From the NCBI RefSeq assembly GCF_009362845.1, contig NZ_WHNW01000006.1:38840-102839 (forward strand): DNA of 64,000 nucleotides, given 5' to 3'. This document shows positions 53,087 to 61,424 of the stretch, one piece after another (positions within the stretch are counted from its first letter, which is position 1; each line of letters begins with the position of its first letter). The notes beneath the pieces are model-generated. The model searched no databases. It had not been told where the DNA came from and saw nothing but the letters and a program-made list of their open reading frames with translations. The translations under genes and the position numbers were made by a program. This DNA is from Ostreibacterium oceani (GTDB lineage Bacteria > Pseudomonadota > Gammaproteobacteria > Cardiobacteriales > Ostreibacteriaceae).

Positions 53087-53557
53087 TTAGCTGAGCTGGA
53101 TACGTGATACTTTGACGTTGTTAAAGCCGTTCTGTGAAAACTCGTCTAAATAGTCATTTTGTCGTGCAATAAAGGTGTCGATAAACGCGGGGTCAAACTC
53201 TCCAGACTCGCTGGGTTGTGGCATACCATGTTTTTCGCTGGCATCGCGCAGGCTGAGTTGTTGAGATAGTACATCAGCCGCGGCATATTCGTTGTAGCTT
53301 TTGAGTAGGTATAGCGGACTGTCTTCACTGCCTGACATGATGTCGGCATTGGGGAAAATCATATCGGTTGCATCGTCTTGGTCGAATGACTCAGGCATAC
53401 TGCTTGATTGTGCCTGTTGATAGATTTTTTGGATTAATTCGTGCATGTTTTCTGCTTTGGAAATGGCATTGTCGCTGGCTTGCGTGAGGATATAGCCTGA
53501 CATGGTGAGCATTTCTATGAGGGTCTGGGTTTCTTGTTCATTGAGTTCTAGTTTCAT
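53087..53557 (-). CDS. Hypothetical acidic cytoplasmic protein
   Basis: Not recognised. 156 residues, acidic, without signal peptide or membrane segment. The N-terminal part (ELNEQETQTLIEMLTMSGYI, NMHELIQKIYQQAQ) is predicted helical; a middle acidic linker (ESFDQDDATDMIFPNADIMS) and a C-terminal part FDPAFIDTFIARQNDYLDEF follow. A secA neighbour of this kind is not one I know. It has codon use like its neighbours and a plausible start, so it is likely real. Confidence 0.65.
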   Translation of the reverse strand: MKLELNEQETQTLIEMLTMSGYILTQASDNAISKAENMHELIQKIYQQAQSSSMPESFDQDDATDMIFPNADIMSGSEDSPLYLLKSYNEYAAADVLSQQLSLRDASEKHGMPQPSESGEFDPAFIDTFIARQNDYLDEFSQNGFNNVKVSRIQLS

Positions 53558-53683
53558 TGCGTTGGTATCCTGTGTAATGTGAGTTAAGGGTTAGCGACCT
53601 TGGGGTTAGCGACCTTACCTTTATAAATAGGGTGGTTGCCTGAATTTTCAAGCCAATTTTTGACCTGATTTTTAAGCCAATTT

Positions 53684-54118
53684 TCAGCCCGTTTGTGCAA
53701 ATGGTAACACACCCGAGGTGATTTGTTCCATCACCCATTCGCCTAAATAGCCTAAATCATGCAGCTGGATATGCGGGTTAGCGTGTTGGAATGCGGTCAT
53801 CATAGCAGGGACATCTTGGTTAACGTGTTGCCCGTTGGTTAGAAAGTAATGAAAAACGTCAATATGTTGAAACCCGTCGAGTTGTATTTGATTGAGGGCG
53901 CTAGGGATGCTGGGTTTTTCGCAGTCGAGAAAGCCCACATAAACCGCTGAATAGTGTTCTGAAAAGCGGGGGTGTTGTTGTATTTTGTTACAGACACTGC
54001 GAATTTCTTCGTTGGCACTGGCGAGACGGCTGCCGTGTGCCGTAATGAGTAATGCTTTGTGATTACTTTGATTGCTTTGATTATTTTGTTTCTCATTGTG
54101 TGCATTATTTGTATTCAT
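53684..54118 (-). CDS. CbiX/SirB-type sirohydrochlorin chelatase
   Basis: A 144-residue single CbiX domain. LLITAHGSRLASANEEIRSV has the metal-binding His, and YVGFLDCEKPSIPSALNQIQ, HIDVFHYFLTNGQHVNQDVP complete the pattern. Short CbiX/SirB proteins insert iron (siroheme) or cobalt into sirohydrochlorin. Divergent from cobA, so iron insertion for siroheme in sulfite reductase is the likely role. The precorrin-2 dehydrogenase step is not encoded nearby. The N-terminus is an Asn/Gln low-complexity stretch (NEKQNNQSNQSN). Confidence 0.85.
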   Translation of the reverse strand: MNTNNAHNEKQNNQSNQSNHKALLITAHGSRLASANEEIRSVCNKIQQHPRFSEHYSAVYVGFLDCEKPSIPSALNQIQLDGFQHIDVFHYFLTNGQHVNQDVPAMMTAFQHANPHIQLHDLGYLGEWVMEQITSGVLPFAQTG

Positions 54119-54318
54119 GGTATCTCCGTCTTATCTTTATCAATAGTATAAAGAAAAAACCGCAAACGCGACAACGTTCGAGCGGAATTGCCCGCAATTT
54201 AACGGCGTTTAGTATAGCCAAATCGTCTAAGAATAATAAAGACTAAGATAGTCCAATTGGTTGTTTTTGTCGTGAATCAACATCCGCTATGCTAACGATT
54301 AATTAGACGATTAACGTA

Positions 54319-54366
54319 GTGATTAATGCGGTGATTAATGCGGTGATTAATGCGGCGATTAACTTG
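54319..54366. repeat. 12-nt tandem repeat upstream of cobA
   Basis: GTGATTAATGCG three times perfectly (54319-54354), flanked by a degenerate copy on each side. Confidence 0.93.
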
Positions 54367-54382
54367 AATAGGAAGTAATACG

Positions 54383-55213
54383 ATGACAGTGACTATTGTT
54401 GGTGCAGGCCCTGGGAATCCAGACTATTTAACCTTGCGGGGTTACCAGTGTTTGCAACGTGCTGAGGTGATTTTATACGATGCGTTAATTGATTTTTCAG
54501 GATTTAAAGCCTTGTTTCCAGTGTCAGCAAAAACCCTATTTGTTGGTAAGCGATACCAACAACATGCAATGACGCAGGCTGAAATTAATACACGGTTAAT
54601 CGATTATGCGCACCAAGGGAAGTCTGTGGTGCGGCTCAAAGGGGGCGATGGATTTGTTTTTGGGCGTGGCGGAGAAGAAGCACTGGCCTTAAAGGCGGCA
54701 GGCATTGCATTCGAAATTGTGCCAGGGATGTCGGCCCTTAATGCCGTGACTGGGTTAGCGGGTATTCCAGTCACGCACCGTGGCGTATCGAATCAATTGA
54801 TTGTCGTAGAAGGGGCGAGTTTGCTGAAAAAAACAACACAGCATTGGCGGTATTATGCGAATTGCGATGGTACTTTGTTGATTTATATGGGGTTGAGGTG
54901 CGCAAACGCCATCGCGACCAAATTAATTGCACATGGCGCGCCGAGAGTAACACCCGTTGCTATCGTGCTAAATGGTTCGATGGCGAATCAGCAAACGCTG
55001 CGCTACACCTTAGAGACGCTCGCGCAAGCAAGTATTGAAGACGATATCGCAGAAGATCTTAGCAGCGCCCCTGGGTTGATTGTTATCGGTGACGTAGCGG
55101 CGATGGCGTTAGCAAGTGAACGCGGGTTGATGTCTCGTATTCCCGCAGGTTTGCTGGCACGCGCACCTGTAAATTGGTCGAGTGTTGGTGGTATTCAGAG
55201 GGTTGTTTTTTAG
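54383..55213 (+). CDS. cobA: Uroporphyrinogen-III C-methyltransferase
   Basis: SAM-dependent methylation of uroporphyrinogen III to precorrin-2, the branch to siroheme. VTIVGAGPGNPDYLTLRGYQ, VRLKGGDGFVFGRGGEEALA, and IAFEIVPGMSALNAVTGLAG are diagnostic of the SUMT domain. 276 residues, without the CysG dehydrogenase/chelatase part. It leads the cysIHDN genes, with cysI immediately downstream. Confidence 0.96.
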   Translation: MTVTIVGAGPGNPDYLTLRGYQCLQRAEVILYDALIDFSGFKALFPVSAKTLFVGKRYQQHAMTQAEINTRLIDYAHQGKSVVRLKGGDGFVFGRGGEEALALKAAGIAFEIVPGMSALNAVTGLAGIPVTHRGVSNQLIVVEGASLLKKTTQHWRYYANCDGTLLIYMGLRCANAIATKLIAHGAPRVTPVAIVLNGSMANQQTLRYTLETLAQASIEDDIAEDLSSAPGLIVIGDVAAMALASERGLMSRIPAGLLARAPVNWSSVGGIQRVVF

Positions 55214-55261
55214 TCTGTGGTAAAAAAGCGCGAAAAAGGGGCAGTGAAAGGGGCAGTGGCA

Positions 55262-57019
55262 ATGAAAGAAAGTAAAATAGAAATTATTAAACGAGAATCA
55301 TTGGGGTTGCGTGGGAATATCGCGAATGAGCTGGCTAATGATCGTGACCAATTTGATAGTGCGACGTGTGATTTATTAAAAACGCATGGTATTTACCAGC
55401 AAGATGATCGAGATAGTAGACAGGAAAAGGCGCGCCAAGGTAAAAATCGTGAGTTTTCTTTGATGATTCGTGGACGTATTCCTGGTGGCAGGCTTTCTGC
55501 ATCGCAATATTTGGCGTGGGATGCGGTGGCCAATCGTTTTGCAAAAGACCAATCTTTGCGTGTGACAACACGCCAAAGTTTACAGTTGCATGGTGTGCTA
55601 AAACGTGAGCTAAAGCAAACGATTGCCGAGATTAATGCGGTGTTGATAACGACGCAGGGTGCCTGTGGCGATGTGGTTCGAAATGTCACTCAGGCAGAAA
55701 ATCCTTGGCAAGACCCCCGTATTTCTCAGTTGGACCGATTTGTGGTGGCATTGTCCAATCATTTTTTAGCCAAAACAAATGCCTACCATGAAATATGGTT
55801 AAATAAAAAACAGGTGCTGAACGAACAGGTAGTAAACGGGCAAGTAGTAAACGGACAAACCAAGGACGCTGATAATGAAACGTTTTATGGTGATACGTAT
55901 TTGCCACGAAAATTCAAGATAGCAATGACGGTCGTGGGCAATAATTCAGTCGATATTTATAGTAATGACATGGGTTTTGCAGCGACATTTGATGATGGCA
56001 ATCAGCTGGATGGTTTTTTTCTGTTTGTCGGTGGTGGCATGGGGATGACGCACAATAAAGTAGAAACTTTCCCTCGTGTTGCCGACTGTTTGGGCTGGTT
56101 TTCGGTGACGAATTTGATTGCCGTGGCAGAGGCGGTTGTTGCTATTCACCGTGATTTTGGAGACCGTGCTAACCGAAAGCATGCAAGGCTAAAGTATGTG
56201 ATAGCCGAAAAAGGTATCGATTGGATGCGCGGGCAAGTTGAGGCGCGAAGTCAAACGCAGTTGTTGGATTTGCCACTGCCTACATGGAAAAGCCCATCGG
56301 TGCTCGGCTGGCATTTGATGCCAGATGGGTATTGGGCTTATGGCTTACACTTAACTGCAGGGCGTATTATTGATTGTCAGAGCAGACGGTTAAAGTCTGC
56401 TATCGCGGCATTGGTAGCCGAATATACGCTGGATATCCAGTTGTGTGCGGATCAAAATATATTACTACTCGGCATTCGGGATAAAGCCGCCGCACAGTCG
56501 ATACTCGAATATTTTGGTGTACGGGAAAGCCAGATTACTGCGTTAGACCAGCGTGCGCTGGCGTGTGTCGCGCTGCCGACGTGTGGCTTGGCGCTAAATG
56601 AAGGTGAGCGCGTATTACCCAAGTATTTATCCCTAATTAACGCGCAACTCGAAAAGTACGGGCTGAGTGCGCGCGCACCTGTTTTTCGCATGACAGGGTG
56701 CGCCAATGGTTGTGCAAGACCCTACACGGCTGAAATCGCCTTGGTCGGGCGTAGTAAGCAAACCTATTCTCTGTTTGGTGGTGGCTGTGCAGAGGGGACA
56801 AAATTGGCGGCGCTGCTTGTTGATAATTTGGATGAAAATCAAATAATAACGGCTTTGGACAAATTGTTTTATTGCTGGCGGCAGCAAAGCAATGAAAGCG
56901 AAAGACTGGGTGATTTTATTCGCCGCTTGGGATTTGAACAAATACGTGCGCAGTTAATCGATGCTCAACAAACAGAAAAGAATAAAAAAACCAAAACGAG
57001 GAGACGGCGTAATGAATGA
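55262..57019 (+). CDS. cysI: Sulfite reductase hemoprotein subunit (nitrite/sulfite reductase family)
   Basis: Six-electron reduction of sulfite to sulfide with siroheme and a 4Fe-4S cluster. From ATG 55262 it has 585 residues. The cluster/siroheme cysteines are C435, C441, C480 and C484 (CVALPTC and GCANGC), and the siroheme-pocket arginines lie in LRVTTRQSLQLHGVLKRELK. GDVVRNVTQAENP is typical. A GTG at 55217 opens the same frame 45 nt earlier, but the DNA between is a duplicated GGGGCAGTG unit; AGGGG before 55262 is a better ribosome binding site. No flavoprotein (cysJ) is adjacent, so the electron donor is unknown. A short linker (VLNEQVVNGQVVNGQ, about 188-202) is another in-frame duplication. 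Confidence 0.94.
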   Translation: MKESKIEIIKRESLGLRGNIANELANDRDQFDSATCDLLKTHGIYQQDDRDSRQEKARQGKNREFSLMIRGRIPGGRLSASQYLAWDAVANRFAKDQSLRVTTRQSLQLHGVLKRELKQTIAEINAVLITTQGACGDVVRNVTQAENPWQDPRISQLDRFVVALSNHFLAKTNAYHEIWLNKKQVLNEQVVNGQVVNGQTKDADNETFYGDTYLPRKFKIAMTVVGNNSVDIYSNDMGFAATFDDGNQLDGFFLFVGGGMGMTHNKVETFPRVADCLGWFSVTNLIAVAEAVVAIHRDFGDRANRKHARLKYVIAEKGIDWMRGQVEARSQTQLLDLPLPTWKSPSVLGWHLMPDGYWAYGLHLTAGRIIDCQSRRLKSAIAALVAEYTLDIQLCADQNILLLGIRDKAAAQSILEYFGVRESQITALDQRALACVALPTCGLALNEGERVLPKYLSLINAQLEKYGLSARAPVFRMTGCANGCARPYTAEIALVGRSKQTYSLFGGGCAEGTKLAALLVDNLDENQIITALDKLFYCWRQQSNESERLGDFIRRLGFEQIRAQLIDAQQTEKNKKTKTRRRRNE

Positions 57020-57650
57020 GCGCTTGCAACAAACGATTCAACTCGATGAAATAAATGCCACGTTAGTCCATCAGACGGCACAAGAGCGGATTGCGTGGGC
57101 AGTAAAACAGTCAGAGAACTTACTGCTGACCACCAACTTTTCACCGTTTGAGGCCGTGTTGTTGCATATGGTGACGCAAATAAAACCAGCGGTTGATGTG
57201 TTATGGGTGGATTCAGGCTATAACGTGGCCGCGACGTATCAGTTAGCCCAAGCACTGCAAAAGCGGTTACCGCTTAAGCTTCATGTGGTGACACCTGAAA
57301 TGACAGTGGCGCGCTATGCCGCGTTGAATGGCGGTGTGCCTGAGATCGATGATGCGCGACACGATGAATTTACTCAGCTGTTTAAAATTGCGCCATTTAA
57401 TGCGTTTTTAGCGGCTTATCAGCCTGACTTTTGGCTAACGGCCATTCGTCAAGAGCAAACGGATTATCGCGCGGGGTTGTCTCCTGTATCGGTCACGGCG
57501 CAGGGTATTGTCAAAGTAGCGCCTTTGATTGATTGGAAAACAGCGCAACTACAGGCGTACTTAACGACTCATGATCTACCCAATGCGCTGACTTATTATG
57601 ACCCAACCAAAGGACCAGCAAGGCGCGAATGTGGGCTACATTTGCAATAG
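57012..57650 (+). CDS. cysH: Phosphoadenylyl-sulfate reductase (PAPS reductase)
   Basis: Thioredoxin-dependent reduction of PAPS to sulfite. I start it at ATG 57012, which overlaps the cysI stop by 8 nt. 212 residues: TTNFSPFEAVLLHMVTQIKP (PAPS pocket), VLWVDSGYNVAATYQLAQAL, ITAIRQEQTDYRAGLSPV-like text near 150 and the redox tail RRECGLHLQ. The only cysteine is that of ECGLH, so the CC..CC iron-sulfur motif of APS reductases is absent. That makes PAPS the expected substrate and requires an APS kinase (cysC) elsewhere in the genome. Confidence 0.93.
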   Translation: MNERLQQTIQLDEINATLVHQTAQERIAWAVKQSENLLLTTNFSPFEAVLLHMVTQIKPAVDVLWVDSGYNVAATYQLAQALQKRLPLKLHVVTPEMTVARYAALNGGVPEIDDARHDEFTQLFKIAPFNAFLAAYQPDFWLTAIRQEQTDYRAGLSPVSVTAQGIVKVAPLIDWKTAQLQAYLTTHDLPNALTYYDPTKGPARRECGLHLQ

Positions 57651-57682
57651 CGAGACTTGGTTATGTTGCCTGCAATGATTTA

Positions 57683-57734
57683 TGGCAATGGTGTCTGGCA
57701 ATGGTGTCTGGCAATAGTGTCTGGCAATGGTGTC
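57683..57734. repeat. 13-nt tandem repeat between cysH and cysD
   Basis: TGGCAATGGTGTC four times in a row (57683-57734, third copy one change). Confidence 0.95.
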
Positions 57735-57770
57735 CGACAAAAACAATACACGTAGTTGAGGTAATAAATA

Positions 57771-58850
57771 ATGTCAAATCGTGAAAATCAGCATGGGAAT
57801 CAGCATGGAAATCAGCATGAAAGCCAGTCCATTATTGGGCGACAGCACAATCAGCCGCAAAGCGTGGTCGGATTCGGCGTGGTGCAAAATAGGTGCGCAA
57901 ACACACAGCCGCAGCCTCAGATGCCGCCTCAGACGTCGCCTCAGCCAATGCCAGTCAGGACGCATTTGCAACAGCTAGAAGCCGAAGCTATTTTTATTTT
58001 ACGAGAAGTCGTCGCCGAATTTAAAAACCCCGTGATGTTGTATTCGGCGGGCAAGGATTCGGCGGTGTTATTGCATTTGGCAAAAAAAGCCTTTTACCCT
58101 GGCAGTATTCCGTTTCCTTTGTTGCATGTGGATACGAATTGGAAATTCCCTGAAATGATTCAGTTTCGCGATGCAACCGCAGCAGAATTAGGTGTGGAAC
58201 TCATTGTGCACAAAAACCCCGAAGGGTTGGCCATGAATATCAACCCATTTGTCCATGGCAGCCAGCGGCATACCGATATGATGAAAACACAAGGGCTGAA
58301 ACAAGCCCTAGACAAATATGGGTTTGATGCGGCTTTTGGGGGTGCTCGTCGAGACGAAGAAAAATCACGTGCTAAAGAGCGCATTTATTCGTTTCGTGAT
58401 AAGCATCACCGCTGGGATCCCAAAAATCAGCGTCCAGAATTATGGCGACTGTACAACGCACGTATCAATACGGGTGAAAGTATCCGCGTGTTCCCGTTAT
58501 CCAATTGGACAGAGCTAGATATTTGGCAATATATTTATTTAGAGAATATTGCCTTGGTCTCGCTGTATTTTGCCAAAAATCGACCCGTGGTTGAGCAGGC
58601 CGATGGCACGTTAATTATGGTGGCTGATGAACGAATGTCTATCGTCGGTAAACAGGTCGAGCAACGCTGCGTGCGCTTTCGTACGCTGGGGTGCTATCCG
58701 TTAACGGGTGCGATTGAATCCAGTGCAACAACCGTGCCACAAATTATTCAAGAAATGTTGGTCAGTAAAACGTCAGAACGGCAAGGACGTACGATTGATA
58801 AAGATGACGTTGCAGCAATGGAAAAAAAGAAAATCGATGGCTATTTCTAA
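57771..58850 (+). CDS. cysD: Sulfate adenylyltransferase subunit 2
   Basis: Catalytic PP-loop subunit of ATP sulfurylase (makes APS). Normal CysD starts at about [20 protein letters not shown]; here some 63 residues of Gln/Pro/His-rich sequence precede it ([12 protein letters not shown] from a 12-nt repeat, [16 protein letters not shown]). The rest is typical: [75 protein letters not shown]. 359 residues versus about 300 normally. GAGG before ATG 57771 supports the long start; an internal ATG just before THLQQ lacks a ribosome binding site. Confidence 0.95.
   Translation: MSNRENQHGNQHGNQHESQSIIGRQHNQPQSVVGFGVVQNRCANTQPQPQMPPQTSPQPMPVRTHLQQLEAEAIFILREVVAEFKNPVMLYSAGKDSAVLLHLAKKAFYPGSIPFPLLHVDTNWKFPEMIQFRDATAAELGVELIVHKNPEGLAMNINPFVHGSQRHTDMMKTQGLKQALDKYGFDAAFGGARRDEEKSRAKERIYSFRDKHHRWDPKNQRPELWRLYNARINTGESIRVFPLSNWTELDIWQYIYLENIALVSLYFAKNRPVVEQADGTLIMVADERMSIVGKQVEQRCVRFRTLGCYPLTGAIESSATTVPQIIQEMLVSKTSERQGRTIDKDDVAAMEKKKIDGYF
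57783..57830 (+). repeat. 12-nt tandem repeat in the cysD 5' coding end
   Basis: GAAAATCAGCAT-type units at 57783-57794, 57795-57806, 57807-57818 and a degenerate fourth copy. They encode the [12 protein letters not shown] repeats. Confidence 0.92.
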
Positions 58851-58857
58851 GCAAAGT

Positions 58858-58893
58858 AAAAAAACAACGCAAAAAAACAACGCAAAAAAACGA
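58858..58893. repeat. 13-nt tandem repeat in the cysD-cysN gap
   Basis: AAAAAAACAACGC at 58858-58870 and 58871-58883, then a partial copy. The last copy merges into CGAGGAC, the likely ribosome binding site of cysN. Confidence 0.92.
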
Positions 58894-58900
58894 GGACAAG

Positions 58901-60547
58901 ATGAAGACTCAATCATCACAGCAATCGGCTGACAAAGCAAGCAAACAAGAAGCAAACAAACGAGAAACAAGCGAACGAAAAGAGAATCACCGCGTAGAAA
59001 TCAGTGCAGAGCAGGCTGCCGAAGCGGAGATTGAGGTCTATCTACGCCAGCATCAAGCCAAAGACATGCTGCGATTTTTAACGTGTGGTAGTGTGGATGA
59101 TGGTAAGTCAACCTTGATAGGGCGTTTGCTCTATGACAGTCAGGCGATATTCGAAGACCAGTTAGCAGCAATTACCCGACAGCCCAAGCGATACATCAAG
59201 CAGCAGGTCAAGCAACAGGCCGATGAGGCTAACCAAGCGGCGTTGTCTGCAACGCAAGCGGTAACGCAAACGGCAACGATTGATTTGGCCAGTTTGGTCG
59301 ATGGGCTGCAGTCCGAGCAAGCACAAGGCATCACCATCGATGTCGCGTACCGCTACTTCACCACGGATAAACGTAAATTTATTATTGCGGATTGCCCAGG
59401 ACATGAAGAATATACTCGCAATATGGTCACTGGCGCATCTCATTGTGATGCGGCGATTGTCATCATTGATGCCCGCAAAGGAATACAAACACAAACGCGG
59501 CGGCATAGTTATTTGTGTGATTTATTGGGTATCAAGCAACTCATTGTTGCGGTTAATAAGATGGATTTGATTGATTACGACAAGACGCAGTATGATAAAA
59601 TTTGTGAGGATTATCAACTGGCGGCTAGGGCGTTTCGGTTTGAGTCAATCGTTTTTATCCCAGTCAGTGCGTTGTTAGGCGATAATGTGGTAGCGCCTAC
59701 CTGCCACATGCCTTGGTACGGTGGTCTGCCTTTGTTAGCGACGTTAGAAAGTATTCCGCTGGCTAAGCAATCAACCAAAGCGCCGTTACGATTTCCTGTG
59801 CAGTGGGTGTCGCGTCCGCATGCGGATTTTCGTGGCTATGCAGGCACAGTTGCCAGTGGACGGGTTGGTGTCGGCGATGTGGTGCAAAATGTTACCTCTG
59901 GTCAACAGGCGCATATTGCAAGCATTGTTACCTATGCAGGAGAGCAGCCCTATGCTTATCAGGGCGATGCAATCACGCTGACGCTGTCCAATGAATTGGA
60001 TGTAACGCGGGGTGATATGCTGGTTCATGCCGATGATATTGGTGCTGATGATATTGATACCAATGACAAGGTCGGTATCAGTAATCAGTTTATCGTGGAC
60101 TTGGTGTGGCTGGCTAAGCAATCGATTCGGCTCGGCCAATGGTATTGGTTGAAAATTGGCAGTAAATTAGTGACGGCTAAAATCACCGAATTGCAAACAG
60201 AGGTCGATGTCAATCAACAGCAGGTAAAACCATTTGCCGCGCAGGCGACATCCACGTTAAACCGAATTTTTACGGCAAAAATTGCGTTAGTTGAGTCGAT
60301 TGGTGTCGATGCTTACGACACGATTCCAGCGACGGGAAGCGCCATTTTGATTGATCGCCAAACCCATGCTACCGTTGCCGCGGTCATGGTGCGAGAAGTG
60401 CTAGCAACGGATGAAGCCGAGTTAAATGCAACGGATAGTTTTGAGCAAGCCCTAGCAGAATTAATTACGCGCTATTATCCGCATTGGGATGAAAAAGCAA
60501 TTGCCCAATTTAAATCCGCCTTGGCGCAGTGGGACTGTCGGTTGTAG
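58901..60547 (+). CDS. cysN: Sulfate adenylyltransferase subunit 1 (GTPase)
   Basis: The EF-Tu-like GTPase subunit that drives ATP sulfurylase. G-motifs: FLTCGSVDDGKSTLIGRLLY, IIADCPGHEEYTRNM, VAVNKMDLID. The N-terminus (about 40 residues, Lys/Gln/Glu-rich) and a segment near residues 95-125 (IKQQVKQQADEANQAALSAT) are extra low-complexity sequence relative to the family. 548 residues and no C-terminal APS kinase, so CysC is not fused here. Last gene of the cobA-cysIHDN group. Confidence 0.96.
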   Translation: MKTQSSQQSADKASKQEANKRETSERKENHRVEISAEQAAEAEIEVYLRQHQAKDMLRFLTCGSVDDGKSTLIGRLLYDSQAIFEDQLAAITRQPKRYIKQQVKQQADEANQAALSATQAVTQTATIDLASLVDGLQSEQAQGITIDVAYRYFTTDKRKFIIADCPGHEEYTRNMVTGASHCDAAIVIIDARKGIQTQTRRHSYLCDLLGIKQLIVAVNKMDLIDYDKTQYDKICEDYQLAARAFRFESIVFIPVSALLGDNVVAPTCHMPWYGGLPLLATLESIPLAKQSTKAPLRFPVQWVSRPHADFRGYAGTVASGRVGVGDVVQNVTSGQQAHIASIVTYAGEQPYAYQGDAITLTLSNELDVTRGDMLVHADDIGADDIDTNDKVGISNQFIVDLVWLAKQSIRLGQWYWLKIGSKLVTAKITELQTEVDVNQQQVKPFAAQATSTLNRIFTAKIALVESIGVDAYDTIPATGSAILIDRQTHATVAAVMVREVLATDEAELNATDSFEQALAELITRYYPHWDEKAIAQFKSALAQWDCRL

Positions 60548-60580
60548 TCCGATCGTTGTTCGGCTGTCGTTTGACCGTCG
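60548..60580. other. Start of the cysN-rpsO intergenic region
   Basis: The 342-nt gap from cysN to rpsO has no gene; it is dominated by the 12-nt repeat array and the rpsO promoter. Confidence 0.7.
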
Positions 60581-60676
60581 TTAGTATCGCCATTAGTATC
60601 GCCATTAGTATCGCCATTAGTATCGCCATTAGTATCGCCATTAGTATCGCCATTAGTATCGCCATTAGTATCGTCG
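60581..60676. repeat. 12-nt tandem repeat array, seven perfect copies plus one partial
   Basis: TTAGTATCGCCA is repeated without interruption at 60581-60664, followed by a copy with a changed end at 60665-60676. There are no spacers and no palindromes, so it is a microsatellite-like array. It is open in several frames because 12 is a multiple of three; the minus-strand reading (DTNG repeats) shows no ribosome binding site and I do not call it a gene. Confidence 0.97.
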
Positions 60677-60775
60677 TGGGCAATGACTATTTCCAATTTG
60701 CTATTTGCTATTTGTAATAGCTGCTAACGAAAGGTTTTAGCCATCAAGGTTAGACGGTTTTTTTGATAAATTAGT

Positions 60776-60803
60776 TTGTGTCTAGGCGGGGCGGTGTTAC
60801 AAT
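60776..60803 (+). promoter_or_regulatory. Promoter for rpsO
   Basis: TTGTGT (60776-60781), a 16-nt spacer and TACAAT (60798-60803), with the extended TGn at 60795-60797. Leader of about 80 nt to rpsO. Confidence 0.7.
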
Positions 60804-60889
60804 ACGCTAGGTTAATTTGAAGTTGCTTTTTAGCAATGATGTAGACGAACTTTTTTAACATTGATCCAATTTAAATAAGGTTTTAAAAA

Positions 60890-61156
60890 ATGATTACAAC
60901 AGAACAGAAACAAACGATTATTAATGAATTTGGCAAAGATGCCAAAGATACTGGCTCACCTGAGGTTCAGGTGGCGCTATTAACGCATCGTATTAATGAC
61001 TTACAAGATCACTTTAAGTCGCACAAAAAAGACCATCACTCGCGTCGCGGGTTGATTTCGATGGTTAATGCGAGACGCAAGCATCTAACTTACTTAAGGA
61101 AAAAAGATGTCGACCGTTATCAGGCGTTGATTGCAAAGCTTGGTTTGCGTAAATAA
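60890..61156 (+). CDS. rpsO: 30S ribosomal protein S15
   Basis: 88 residues, standard length. [20 protein letters not shown] and [20 protein letters not shown] are the 16S rRNA-binding hallmarks. S15 often represses its own mRNA through a leader fold; I did not find a clear pseudoknot in the 80-nt leader. AAGG precedes the ATG. The rpsO-pnp order is conserved. Confidence 0.99.
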   Translation: MITTEQKQTIINEFGKDAKDTGSPEVQVALLTHRINDLQDHFKSHKKDHHSRRGLISMVNARRKHLTYLRKKDVDRYQALIAKLGLRK

Positions 61157-61171
61157 TCAATACGGTTAGTT

Positions 61172-61200
61172 AATAAAAGGGGCGATTTGCCCCTTTTATT
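61172..61200 (+). terminator. Intrinsic terminator between rpsO and pnp
   Basis: Perfect stem AATAAAAGGGGC / GCCCCTTTTATT around GATTT, ending in T-rich sequence. It lies 15 nt after the rpsO stop, as in E. coli. Confidence 0.92.
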
Positions 61201-61424
61201 TTATGTCTGGTCGTAATCATTTTGGGCGCGTGTGAGTTCCCTGTCTTTAGTGAATGTGAAATTCAAAATAAACTGGCGGTTTTGCTTGAGGTTTTTTGAG
61301 GTTTTTCTCGATGTTTTTTGAGTTTGGTATTGGTTAAAGAGAGTGAATTTGCACGCCTAGTTTAGTTGTGCAGCACTGGGTGCTGTGCTTGATTCAATCG
61401 TAGGTAATTAAGTAGGTAAAGCAA

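Noticed and set aside
60581..60676. Possible CRISPR array
   Set aside because: Units are 12 nt, directly adjacent, without spacers or palindromic repeats, and no cas genes are present.
60475..60696. Minus-strand open frame encoding DTNG repeats
   Set aside because: The frame exists only because a 12-nt repeat has no stop in that phase; it overlaps the 3' end of cysN and lacks a start signal.
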